Of a stretch of DNA of 10,265 bases, positions 1-5,354 are shown piece by piece. The notes beneath the pieces are model-generated. The model saw nothing but the letters and a program-made list of their open reading frames with translations, searched no databases and was not told the origin of the DNA. The translations under genes were made by a program, and so were the position numbers. The stretch lies in assembly GCA_036525295.1 (NCBI GenBank), contig DATDAQ010000032.1:1-10265 (forward strand), in the 5' to 3' direction. Source of the DNA: VRUE01 sp036525295. GTDB lineage: Bacteria > Actinomycetota > Thermoleophilia > Solirubrobacterales > 70-9. Positions within the stretch are counted from its first letter, which is position 1. Every line of letters starts with the position of its first letter.

Positions 1-35
1 CCAAGAATCACGACCTTCTTCATCATCGAGAGCAT
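1..35 (-). CDS. 5' end of a gene running off the left edge, possible nucleotide-binding enzyme
   Basis: Only about eleven codons are visible. From the ATG at 33-35 they read MLSMMKKVVILG, and in-frame ATGs also lie at 24-26 and 21-23. A basic start followed by hydrophobic VVILG is how the first beta strand of a Rossmann-type NAD(P)- or FAD-binding domain usually begins. The gene lies downstream of, and in the same direction as, the thiolase. A 3-hydroxyacyl-CoA dehydrogenase would be a typical neighbour, but that is inferred from context alone. No convincing ribosome binding site is visible, and the nested repeat at 50-146 separates it from the thiolase, so co-transcription is uncertain. Confidence 0.4.
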   Translation of the reverse strand, partial: MLSMMKKVVIL

Positions 36-49
36 AGGGATGGGGCGAT

Positions 50-146
50 CCCGGTAGGGGTGGAACGTCTTGTACTTTTTCGGCGCGCGCTTGCGGCGAC
101 AGCGAGTTCCGCTCCACCGAAAAAGTTAAGTGGAACCCCTACCGGG
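50..146. repeat. 97-bp nested inverted-repeat block
   Basis: The outer arms are perfect 12-base inverted repeats: CCCGGTAGGGGT at 50-61 and its complement at 135-146. Inside them lies a second perfect 10-base pair, ACTTTTTCGG at 74-83 and its complement at 117-126. The block begins nine bases beyond the thiolase stop codon on the transcribed strand. It could act as a bidirectional terminator, or be a small non-autonomous palindromic element of MITE or REP type. No clear target duplication flanks it. Confidence 0.6.
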
Positions 147-154
147 TCAGGCTC

Positions 155-1312
155 TCAGACTCTTTCCACAATCATCGCCTTGCCCTGTCCGCCGGCAACA
201 CACATCGTCTCGATCCCGACCTGATGGTCGTTGGTCTCCATCACGTTGAGCAGAGTGCCCATCATGCGGGCGCCGGTCATGCCGAAGGGGTGGCCGAGGG
301 CGATCGCGCCGCCGTGGGTGTTGAGCTTCTCCAGCGGGATGTCGCACTCGTCCATGATCGGGATCACCTGAGCGGCGAAGGCCTCGTTGAGCTCGACCGT
401 GTCCACGTCGTCGATCGTCATCCCGGCCCGGTCGAGCACCTTCTTGATCGCGCCGATCGGAGCCACGCCCATGTACTCGGGCTCGTTGCCCCAGGTGGCG
501 GCGGTGACGATGCGGGCACGCGGGGTGAGGCCGAGCTCCCTGGCCTTGGTGTCGCTCATCAGCAGGACCGCGGCGGCGCCGTCGTTGAGCGGGCAGGAGT
601 TGCCGGCGGTGACGCCGCCACCGCCGAAGGCCTCGGGCAGTTCGGAGAGCTTCTCCACCGTCGAGGAGGCACGCGGGCCGTCGTCCTTGGCGACCTCGGT
701 GCCGTCGGGCAGCTTCACCGGGACGATCTCGCGGTCGAAGAAGCCGTCCTCCTGGGACTTGACGGCGAGTTCCTGCGAGCGTTGCGCGAACTTGTCCATG
801 TCGGCGCGGCTGACCTCGTAGCGTTCGGCGACGTTGACCGCGGTGTTGCCCATATCGATGTAGGCGTTGGGCTGGCCGTCGTTGCCCTGGAGGCTCGGGT
901 TCTGGTCCGCGGCGCCGGCGGGCTCGGTGCGCTCGTTGTAGCGGCTGACCCACTCGACCCCGGCGGCGATGTAGACGTCGCCCTCGCCGGCCTTTATCGC
1001 GTTGCCGGCGTGGCGGATCGCGTCGAGGCTGGAGGAGCAGTAGCGGGAGACCGTCACGCCGTTGACCTCCTGCGGCAGCTTCTCGGAGAGCAGCGAGACG
1101 ATGCGGCCGATGTTGAAGGCCTGCAGGCCCTGCGGCATGCCGCAGCCGCAGAAGAGGTCTTCGACCGAGGCGGGGTCGACCTCGGGGTTGCGCTCGAGTA
1201 GCTGGTCGACGACGTAGGCGGCCGTCTCGTCGGGGCGCAGCTGTGCGAGCGAGCCCTTGAAGGCACGGCCGATCGGAGTGCGGATGGTGTCGACGATGAC
1301 TGCCTCGGGCAT
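155..1312 (-). CDS. Acetyl-CoA acyltransferase (thiolase II family)
   Basis: Thiolases cleave 3-ketoacyl-CoA with CoA in beta-oxidation, or condense two acyl-CoAs. The 385-residue product has normal family length. The nucleophile region VSRYCSSS places the acylated cysteine at C92. NEAFAA (309-314), GGAIALGHPFGMTGAR (334-349, catalytic H341) and the C-terminal CVAGGQG (proton-shuttle C371) are all present, so the enzyme should be active. The ATG at 1310-1312 is well supported by AAGGAG at 1321-1326 on the minus strand, eight bases upstream. It diverges from the coiled-coil gene and is followed downstream by a possible dehydrogenase. The sequence resembles degradative FadA-like thiolases more than biosynthetic PhaA, but chain-length preference cannot be read here. 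Confidence 0.93.
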   Translation of the reverse strand: MPEAVIVDTIRTPIGRAFKGSLAQLRPDETAAYVVDQLLERNPEVDPASVEDLFCGCGMPQGLQAFNIGRIVSLLSEKLPQEVNGVTVSRYCSSSLDAIRHAGNAIKAGEGDVYIAAGVEWVSRYNERTEPAGAADQNPSLQGNDGQPNAYIDMGNTAVNVAERYEVSRADMDKFAQRSQELAVKSQEDGFFDREIVPVKLPDGTEVAKDDGPRASSTVEKLSELPEAFGGGGVTAGNSCPLNDGAAAVLLMSDTKARELGLTPRARIVTAATWGNEPEYMGVAPIGAIKKVLDRAGMTIDDVDTVELNEAFAAQVIPIMDECDIPLEKLNTHGGAIALGHPFGMTGARMMGTLLNVMETNDHQVGIETMCVAGGQGKAMIVERV

Positions 1313-1355
1313 GCGGAGTTCTCCTTGGAAGCTGGGGTCTGAAAGTGCGGGCCGC

Positions 1356-1361
1356 AGCGTA
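1356..1361 (-). promoter_or_regulatory. Putative -10 box of the thiolase gene
   Basis: The minus strand reads CTACGCTGCG here, with TACGCT fitting TANNNT. The same CTAC-C/G-CTGCG string precedes the HD hydrolase gene (7144-7153). The predicted transcript would start near 1349 and carry a leader of about 35 bases with the AAGGAG site. No good -35 box was found. Confidence 0.35.
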
Positions 1362-1367
1362 GTCGAT

Positions 1368-1373
1368 TAATTT
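1368..1373 (+). promoter_or_regulatory. Putative -10 box for a leaderless transcript
   Basis: TAATTT lies seven bases before the ATG at 1381, the distance expected if transcription starts at the start codon. There is no Shine-Dalgarno sequence before 1381, which fits leaderless translation. It overlaps the thiolase control region on the other strand. Confidence 0.35.
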
Positions 1374-1380
1374 AGTGGCG

Positions 1381-1821
1381 ATGTCACTGGACGGGCTGCG
1401 GGCATGGATCGGGGTGGTGGAGCGCAAGCTCACCATGCGCACGCGCGTCTTCCTGGTCCTCGTCGCGATCGCCATCGGCGGTGCCGGAACCGGCATCTAC
1501 CTCGCGATCGACGCTCATGACAGCGCGGTGAGCGAGGCCGACCTCCAGGCGGTACGCGACGAACTTGCGGCGGGCGCAGCCGAAGCCGCCGGGGGCGACG
1601 TCACCCAGCTCGAAGCCGAAGTCAAGGCCCTTCAGGCCGAAGTCGAAGCCCTGCGGAGCGAACCGGACGCCGGCGGGGAAGGCACCGCCGCCCCCCAGGG
1701 ATCCGCCGGCGACTCGACAGCCGGCCAGGAGGACGCAAGCGGCGGCGTAGCGCCGCAGCCGCAGCCGCAGGGCGATTCGAACCAACCAGCCGAGCCTCCG
1801 CAAGAGGGCGCCGGTAAGTAG
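1381..1821 (+). CDS. Membrane-anchored coiled-coil protein of unknown function
   Basis: The product is 146 residues from the ATG at 1381. Its N-terminus is basic and amphipathic (MSLDGLRAWIGVVERKLTMR). One transmembrane helix follows at about residues 22-42 (VFLVLVAIAIGGAGTGIYLA). A heptad-rich coiled coil follows at about 51-94 (LEAEVKALQAEVEALRSE). The tail is a low-complexity Gly/Ala/Gln/Pro segment. No catalytic motif is seen. The likely topology is a single-pass protein with coil and tail on one face. Earlier GTG (1375) and later ATG (1435) starts are possible. I chose 1381 because of the TAATTT box seven bases upstream. It diverges from the thiolase, and no operon partner is evident. 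I do not recognise a named family. Confidence 0.72.
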   Translation: MSLDGLRAWIGVVERKLTMRTRVFLVLVAIAIGGAGTGIYLAIDAHDSAVSEADLQAVRDELAAGAAEAAGGDVTQLEAEVKALQAEVEALRSEPDAGGEGTAAPQGSAGDSTAGQEDASGGVAPQPQPQGDSNQPAEPPQEGAGK

Positions 1822-1825
1822 GTCG

Positions 1826-1845
1826 CTCGTGCGGATCCGCACGAG
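1826..1845. repeat. Perfect 20-bp palindrome behind the coiled-coil gene
   Basis: CTCGTGCGGA is followed directly by its own reverse complement, with no spacer, five bases after the stop codon at 1819-1821. It could fold into a GC-rich terminator stem, although no T-run follows, or be a dimeric protein-binding site. A second hairpin, CTCGCGA-ACA-TCGCGAG at 1894-1910, follows within the same 121-base gap, in the leader of the next gene. Confidence 0.5.
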
Positions 1846-1942
1846 ATTGCCGGTTCGCGTCCCCTCACTGCGTTACATTCGCCGCAATTCGATCTCGCGA
1901 ACATCGCGAGCTCTGCCGTCTAGGCAGTGAAAGGAGCCTCCG

Positions 1943-2086
1943 ATGCCCGAGGGTTACTGCGTCAAGGAGCGCAAGAAGGTCGAGATCAAAGACGCCAAAC
2001 AGGTGACGATGAAGAACGGTCGCCCGGCAATCCAAGGTACTTGCCCCGACTGCGGCACCAAGATCTTCAAGATCGGCAAACTCTAG
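1943..2086 (+). CDS. DUF5679-like mini-protein with a CPDC zinc-ribbon half
   Basis: This is a 47-residue protein with AAGGAG at 1931-1936, six bases before the ATG. It begins MPEGYCVKERKKVEIKDAKQ and contains NGRPAIQGTCPDCGTK (residues 25-40). That layout, YCVK then NGRPA-QGTCP-CGTK, matches the small DUF5679 proteins of actinobacteria and archaea as I recall them. The family usually carries two CxxC pairs. Here the first pair is C6-V-K-E9, so the second cysteine is Glu, while C34/C37 are intact. Zinc binding would be incomplete or would use another ligand. Its biochemical role is unknown. It converges on the plsC-like gene, and the two stop codons interlock in CTAG at 2083-2086. Confidence 0.8.
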   Translation: MPEGYCVKERKKVEIKDAKQVTMKNGRPAIQGTCPDCGTKIFKIGKL

Positions 2087-2706
2087 GAAGACGGCTGAGA
2101 CCGAGAGCGTCCACGGCCGGGTTCGGCCGGCGGAACGAGCTGGCGAATCTCGGCGAGCAGCCGGGCCGCCAGCTCGGTGGGCTGCTCATCAGGCTGGGCC
2201 TGGCCGCCGGCAGGCTCGAAGAAACGAGTGCTAACCCGCGGACGGCGGGGGAAACGCGTGTAGCCGGTCGTGCCCTCGATCGCCACGCAGACGAGCTTCG
2301 CCTCGGGCACTTCGAGCGCGAGGCGGCCCACTCCGCTGCGCGCCCGCAGCACTTTGCCGCGTGAACGGGTCCCCTCCGGGAAGACGCCGATGCAGGCACC
2401 ACGGCGAAGTTCCTCGATCGCCCGCGCCAGGGCGTCCGCGTCCCCCGCGCCTCGATCGATCGGTATCTGACCCATGCCGTCGAGCACGGGGGCCAGGCCG
2501 CGCACCTTCCAGAGATCCGATTTCGCCAGCGCCTTGATCTGACGCCGGCGGATGGCGGCGACGCCGACGGTCACCGGGTCCCAGTGGCTGTCGTGATTGC
2601 CGACGACCAGCACCGGCCCGCTCTCGGGCAGGACGTCGAGTCCCTCGACCCGAAGCCGGCCCCACAGCGACGCCGGCCGGCATACCGCCATCGCCGTCCT
2701 GTACAT
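2083..2706 (-). CDS. plsC: 1-acyl-sn-glycerol-3-phosphate acyltransferase (PlsC family)
   Basis: PlsC-family enzymes transfer an acyl group to lysophosphatidic acid to make phosphatidic acid at the inner membrane face. From the ATG at 2704-2706 the protein is 207 residues. Motif I is NHDSHWD (HX4D, H38 to D43), GQIPIDRG lies at 79-86, and motif III is FPEGTRS at 109-115. The active-site set is therefore complete. An upstream in-frame ATG at 2797-2799 adds 31 Pro/Gly-rich residues with no family character. The 2706 start has GGGGGAG nine bases upstream and begins where the family usually does (MYRTAMAVCRP), so I prefer it. The transposon sits upstream, within the former promoter region shared with the PAS gene. 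Some family members acylate other lysolipids, so the exact acceptor is uncertain. Confidence 0.85.
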   Translation of the reverse strand: MYRTAMAVCRPASLWGRLRVEGLDVLPESGPVLVVGNHDSHWDPVTVGVAAIRRRQIKALAKSDLWKVRGLAPVLDGMGQIPIDRGAGDADALARAIEELRRGACIGVFPEGTRSRGKVLRARSGVGRLALEVPEAKLVCVAIEGTTGYTRFPRRPRVSTRFFEPAGGQAQPDEQPTELAARLLAEIRQLVPPAEPGRGRSRSQPSS

Positions 2707-2824
2707 CGGGCTCGGCTCCCCCGGGGGTGGGCCGACCCGGGTGCCATCGTCTGTTCGCGCCGTGGCCTCCACCGGGAGCGGACCGTACTCGATCCCCATC
2801 CCTCATCCACAAAGCCACGTCAAA

Positions 2825-2838
2825 GTGATGGATGTCAC
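2825..2838. promoter_or_regulatory. Left copy of a GTGA-N6-TCAC palindrome (possible Crp/Fnr-type site)
   Basis: GTGATGGATGTCAC matches the half-site and spacing rule of Crp-family operators (GTGA-N6-TCAC). Its last three bases belong to the transposon end. It lies about 120 bases upstream of the plsC-like start at 2706. Regulation by a Crp-family protein is inferred; no such regulator is in the window. Confidence 0.4.
2828..2835. repeat. Left 8-bp target-site duplication
   Basis: ATGGATGT directly abuts the left terminal inverted repeat and recurs exactly at 5707-5714 next to the right one. Eight bases is the standard duplication length for IS1595-family elements. Confidence 0.88.
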
Positions 2839-2863
2839 GTCTATCCCTTCTCTGTAGAAGCGA
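2836..2863 (+). repeat. Left terminal inverted repeat (28 bp)
   Basis: It starts CACGTCTATCCC and ends GTAGAAGCGA. All 28 bases match the reverse complement of 5679-5706, and similarity stops at 2864. It contains an internal hairpin, CTTCT-CTGT-AGAAG (2847-2860), so each end is itself partly palindromic. Confidence 0.92.
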
Positions 2864-2870
2864 CCGGGCC

Positions 2871-2902
2871 TAGATGAGCGGCCCAAGGCCCAAGCTCATC
2901 TA
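2871..2902. terminator. Subterminal hairpin, possible terminator of the passenger gene
   Basis: TAGATGAGC (2871-2879) and its exact complement GCTCATCTA (2894-2902) form a nine-pair stem around a 14-base loop made of two GGCCCAA-like units. It lies about 50 bases past the stop of the minus-strand passenger gene and just inside the left end. It could end passenger transcription or block read-through from outside. A transposase-binding role is also possible. There is no T-run. Confidence 0.45.
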
Positions 2903-2951
2903 CGAAAGGCCCGTCCAAGCCCGCGTCTGGGAGTGGCGGCGGGATACGTGG

Positions 2952-3734
2952 TCAGACGATCTCGGCTTCGAAGGCGCTGAGAATCTCGCTGATGCGCTCG
3001 AAGATGTCCCCGAGTTGGTCGACTTCGAAGGGACGACGGCCGAAGCCTACCGCCATGGCAAAGTTGCAATTGACCTGCACATTGCCTTTTACATGGGCAG
3101 GGAGCCGGAAGCTAAAGAGGTCTGTCTCCGATTTCAGCATGTCGCCACGCCGGATCATGTGGGTAAACGGCTCTTGCCCGGTGGGGATAACCCAGACCGC
3201 TCCACCGTGGGGGGCAACGGCGAATGCGTGCAGCTCCCGGTGCTTGTGCGCATTGGTGATCCCCGTCAAGAGCTTCAGGGGACCGCTCTTGGGGTCGTCC
3301 CCTCGTTCGTAAGGCTGCTGCTGGTCAAACAAGGTCCAACGCTCTTGCGGCACCCCGTCGAGATGCCGCTCCCTCGCGGTTCGTCCACCTCGTCCTTTCT
3401 GAAGGTACTTCGATTCCTTCGAGTAGATCGGAAACTGGGTGCCGCTCTTACTCGGATCGTCGGGGTTCGCAAGCTGGGCTGGGATGTAGTCGAGCGCGGA
3501 TCGCAGGTGCATTCCAATGAGGCCGAAGTCGATTTCCAGATCGGGGTCGGGTTTCTTCGCAAACTTGGGGCTTACGTGGAAGCGGAGCGGGTCTTTCGGG
3601 TCGGCCTTGACGATGGCCGTGCCTGGTGTGCTCTGTATGAAGGCTTCGATTTTCGCGTCCAGGGCCTCTCGATCACGCTTCGCCCTCTCGACCAAGAGCC
3701 ATGAATCGCGGAAGTGCTTCTCCTGCGGGGTCAC
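2952..3734 (-). CDS. Uncharacterised passenger protein of the transposon
   Basis: The protein is 260 residues if translation starts at the GTG at 3732-3734. The frame stays open to about 3956, but that would run into the transposase. I recognise the layout of a widespread uncharacterised bacterial family: an N-terminal helical stretch (WLLVERAKRDREALDAKIEAF), then HLRSALDY near residues 76-83, FPIY at 101-104, QPY at 140-142 and NAHKHREL at 161-168. No enzymatic motif I can name is intact. In relatives I recall, the helix reads LR-N/S-ALDH, which resembles an RNxxxH (HEPN-type) motif; here the His is Tyr. No signal peptide or transmembrane helix is seen. No clear ribosome binding site precedes the GTG. 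It diverges from the transposase across a short repeat-rich region. Function unknown. Confidence 0.68.
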   Translation of the reverse strand: MTPQEKHFRDSWLLVERAKRDREALDAKIEAFIQSTPGTAIVKADPKDPLRFHVSPKFAKKPDPDLEIDFGLIGMHLRSALDYIPAQLANPDDPSKSGTQFPIYSKESKYLQKGRGGRTARERHLDGVPQERWTLFDQQQPYERGDDPKSGPLKLLTGITNAHKHRELHAFAVAPHGGAVWVIPTGQEPFTHMIRRGDMLKSETDLFSFRLPAHVKGNVQVNCNFAMAVGFGRRPFEVDQLGDIFERISEILSAFEAEIV

Positions 3735-3803
3735 CCGACTCAGGCTATTGCATGTCAACCGACTTGACAAAATGGCGTCCGACCCGTCAAGTAGCTTTAC
3801 ACC
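3735..3803. promoter_or_regulatory. Divergent control region with three GTCAA half-sites
   Basis: This 69-base gap separates the passenger gene (-) from the transposase (+). TGTCAA-N5-TTGACA is a perfect palindrome at 3753-3769. A further GTCAAGT at 3786-3792 pairs with ACTTGAC at 3762-3768, leaving a 17-base spacer. TTGACA-like -35 sequences therefore occur on both strands. TAGCTT (3792-3797) lies six bases before the transposase ATG, as in a leaderless promoter. The symmetry suggests an operator for a dimeric regulator, possibly the element's own XRE protein (inference). Confidence 0.45.
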
Positions 3804-4745
3804 ATGCCCCCGGCCAACCGCCACCAGCCGCGTCGAGCCAAGTCCTCGACCTCGGACTACTCGGTCACCGAGTTCCTTGCGGAATTCCCCGACGATGCGG
3901 CCTGCCTGGAGCACCTGTGGCGGACCCGCTACTCCCCGGACGGCGAGCACGCGCATTGCCCGCGCTGCGACGCTCAGAACGTCTTCAAGCGCTACGCGAC
4001 CAAGCAGGGGCGGCAGTCATGGACCTGCACGGCCTGCGGCCTTCACGTCCACCCCACGGCGGGGACGATCTTCGCCAAGTCCTCAACCTCGCTGCGGCTC
4101 TGGTTCCACGCGATGTACCTGATGACGAGCACTCGTTGCGGCATATCTGCCAAGCAGCTAGAGCGGGAGCTTGGAGTCCATTACAAGACCGCCTGGCGCA
4201 TGTTCAACAAGATTCGCAACGAGCTGATGAAGGACGACGCCAAGCCGCTGAAAGGCACCGTCGAGATAGACGAGACCGGCGTCCACGGCCGTCCGCGTGG
4301 GCCGAGGATGAACCGGACGGAAGCTGCCCAGTGGCGGGAGCGCCAGGTCTCGGTGCTGGGCATGGTCGAGCGCGGGGGGCGGGTCAAGCTGCGCGTCATC
4401 AAGTCGCGCCGGGGCGAGCCGCTTAGTGGAGCCGTGCGGGCCAACGTCAACCCGCAGTCGATCATCTTCACCGACGACTGGCGCTCCTATCGCCCGGTCG
4501 GGCGGGAGTTCGCGGGCCACCGCATCATCAACCACTCGGCAGGCGTCTACGTCATGGGCGATCTGCACACGAACACCATCGAGGGCTTCTTCGGCAACTT
4601 GAAGACCGGGATGAGAGGCGCTTACAAGGCCGTCTCCCAGAAGTGGCTCCAGTCCTACCTGGACGAGTACGCCTGGCGCTACAACCACCGGACCTACGGG
4701 CACCGCTCGATGTTCCATTCCCTGCTCGATGAGGCCGTGCGATGA
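3804..4745 (+). CDS. IS1595-family transposase (zinc ribbon plus DDE/ISXO2-like domain)
   Basis: This 313-residue enzyme cuts and joins the element ends. An N-terminal zinc ribbon has CPRC (52-55) and CTAC (75-78). A helix-turn-helix-like segment, ISAKQLERELGVHYKTAWRM, spans 114-133. The ISXO2-like catalytic domain follows: EIDET (D156), FTDDW (D224/D225) and HTNTIEGFFGNLK (H255-N257-E260), matching the DD plus N/E pattern of the family. TGMRGAYKAVS and the C-terminal YAWRYNHR are further family hallmarks. No frameshift or internal stop is seen, so it should be functional. The ATG has no Shine-Dalgarno sequence but follows a TAGCTT box at leaderless spacing. Its stop overlaps the next gene's start by four bases (ATGA). 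Confidence 0.95.
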   Translation: MPPANRHQPRRAKSSTSDYSVTEFLAEFPDDAACLEHLWRTRYSPDGEHAHCPRCDAQNVFKRYATKQGRQSWTCTACGLHVHPTAGTIFAKSSTSLRLWFHAMYLMTSTRCGISAKQLERELGVHYKTAWRMFNKIRNELMKDDAKPLKGTVEIDETGVHGRPRGPRMNRTEAAQWRERQVSVLGMVERGGRVKLRVIKSRRGEPLSGAVRANVNPQSIIFTDDWRSYRPVGREFAGHRIINHSAGVYVMGDLHTNTIEGFFGNLKTGMRGAYKAVSQKWLQSYLDEYAWRYNHRTYGHRSMFHSLLDEAVR

Positions 4746-4948
4746 GTGAGCAGACGGCCATCCTGCGCAGCATCCGCAGCGCCGCCAAACGTCGCGGCAA
4801 AGCCGACGCAGCTAAGCGAGAGGCGACAGACGATCTACGCCGCTACTGCGAGGCGGCGCGCAAAGACAAGGTGCCGATCACCCAGATTGCTTCGGAGGCC
4901 GGTCTTTCCCGCCAGGGCGTTTACGACTTGCTGGGGGAGCGACCTTAG
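4742..4948 (+). CDS. Small helix-turn-helix protein coupled to the transposase
   Basis: This 68-residue basic protein has a helical Arg/Lys-rich N-terminal half (ILRSIRSAAKRRGKADAAKR). Its C-terminal helix-turn-helix, ITQIASEAGLSRQGVYDLLG (about 46-65), resembles resolvase- or MarR-like recognition helices. Its ATG overlaps the transposase stop in ATGA, implying translational coupling and similar dosage. It could bind the element ends or act as an accessory or regulatory factor, but no direct evidence for that is in the sequence. Its last 71 bases overlap the convergent small gene at 4878-5033. It is not a truncated transposase fragment, since it carries no DDE motif. Confidence 0.75.
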   Translation: MSEQTAILRSIRSAAKRRGKADAAKREATDDLRRYCEAARKDKVPITQIASEAGLSRQGVYDLLGERP

Positions 4949-5033
4949 ACAGAGCGGCGTCGAAGTCGCCTTTTGTCGGGACCGGAATCTCCAGTCCCTT
5001 CTCGGTCTTTTGCTTCCGTTGCTTGCTCGCCAT
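4878..5033 (-). CDS. 51-residue IPVPT-motif small protein
   Basis: The frame starts at the ATG at 5031-5033, nine bases after the XRE stop codon, and runs 51 codons. The sequence is MASKQRKQKTEKGLEIPVPT followed by KGDFDAALSKVAPP and a basic tail. The pattern (E)IPVPT-x-x-(D/E)F-x-x-x-L-x-K-V resembles small uncharacterised proteins I recall encoded beside XRE-type regulators. The position and shared direction make it the likely third gene of the operon. The ribosome binding site is weak (CCTTGG), suggesting coupling to the XRE gene. Its 3' part overlaps the convergent HTH gene by 71 bases, unusual for such small genes. Function unknown; an antitoxin-like or regulatory partner role is only a guess. 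Confidence 0.55.
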   Translation of the reverse strand: MASKQRKQKTEKGLEIPVPTKGDFDAALSKVAPPASRKRPGGKDRPPKQSG

Positions 5034-5042
5034 TGACCAAGG

Positions 5043-5354
5043 CTAGCTGTCTCGGCGCTCAACCTCGACCTTGCGTTGCACGGTGCCCAACCCCGGCACC
5101 TCAGTTTCGACAAAGCGCCCGATCCGAATGTCTCCCGGCTCCCAGGCGATCCCCTCGAACAGCTTTCCTGGGTCGACTTCAATTGCCCCGGCAAGCTTGG
5201 CGACAGTATCGATCCGAGCGTGGCGCAGCCCCCGCTCCAGTTGGCTGACCTCGGTTCGGTGCAACGAGGCGCGGAAGGCCACCTCATCCTGCGAGAGGTC
5301 GGCAAGCTTGCGCTGCCGCCTGAGGTTGTCCCCGAAGCGCTCTGCGGCGTTCAC
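5043..5354 (-). CDS. XRE-family HTH regulator
   Basis: The protein is 103 residues from the GTG at 5352-5354. That start overlaps the upstream gene's stop by four bases (GTGA), which supports it over an upstream in-frame ATG at 5417 lying inside the other gene. The N-terminal half is a Cro/CI helix-turn-helix: FGDNLRRQRK, then LSQDEVAFRASLHRTEVSQL (about 20-39), then IDTVAKLAGAIEVDPGKLF. The C-terminal 35 residues (GDIRIGRFVETEVPG and a charged end) are not part of the HTH and may form a small beta-rich dimerisation or sensor tail. It probably controls its own operon and perhaps the transposase/passenger promoters, where the palindrome at 3753-3769 is a candidate operator. That link is inferred. 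Confidence 0.85.
   Translation of the reverse strand: MNAAERFGDNLRRQRKLADLSQDEVAFRASLHRTEVSQLERGLRHARIDTVAKLAGAIEVDPGKLFEGIAWEPGDIRIGRFVETEVPGLGTVQRKVEVERRDS

Noticed and set aside
147..1496. Long minus-strand frame (449 codons) and a long plus-strand frame (224-1201) across the thiolase
   Set aside because: Both are Arg- or Val/Gly-rich shadow frames of GC-rich coding DNA. The thiolase frame has all catalytic motifs and a good ribosome binding site.
1741..1770. GCCGCAGCC-type short repeats suggesting a repeat array
   Set aside because: They encode the Pro/Gln-rich tail of the coiled-coil protein. The run is short, in frame and explained by codon repetition.
1822..1942. Possible tRNA or small RNA in the gap before the mini-protein
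   Set aside because: Stems are present, but there is no cloverleaf, T-loop (GGTTCGAATCC-like) pairing or CCA-side match.
2707..2799. Longer N-terminus for the PlsC-like protein from the ATG at 2799
   Set aside because: The added 31 residues are Pro/Gly-rich and unlike the family, and the purine run before that ATG is too close to serve as a ribosome binding site.
2825..2838. A 14-bp target-site duplication instead of 8 bp
   Set aside because: The 14-bp repeat arises because the element ends (CAC/GTG) match the target. Taking the full 28-bp inverted repeats leaves exactly 8 bp, the length known for this family.
2874..3704. Plus-strand 276-codon frame antisense to the passenger gene
   Set aside because: It has no recognisable motif. 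The minus-strand frame matches a known layout of conserved blocks, so the plus frame is taken as a shadow.
3735..3956. Upstream extension of the passenger gene to 334 codons
   Set aside because: It would overlap the transposase start by about 150 bases and has low-complexity Gly/Arg/Val sequence. The GTG at 3734 starts where family-like helices begin.
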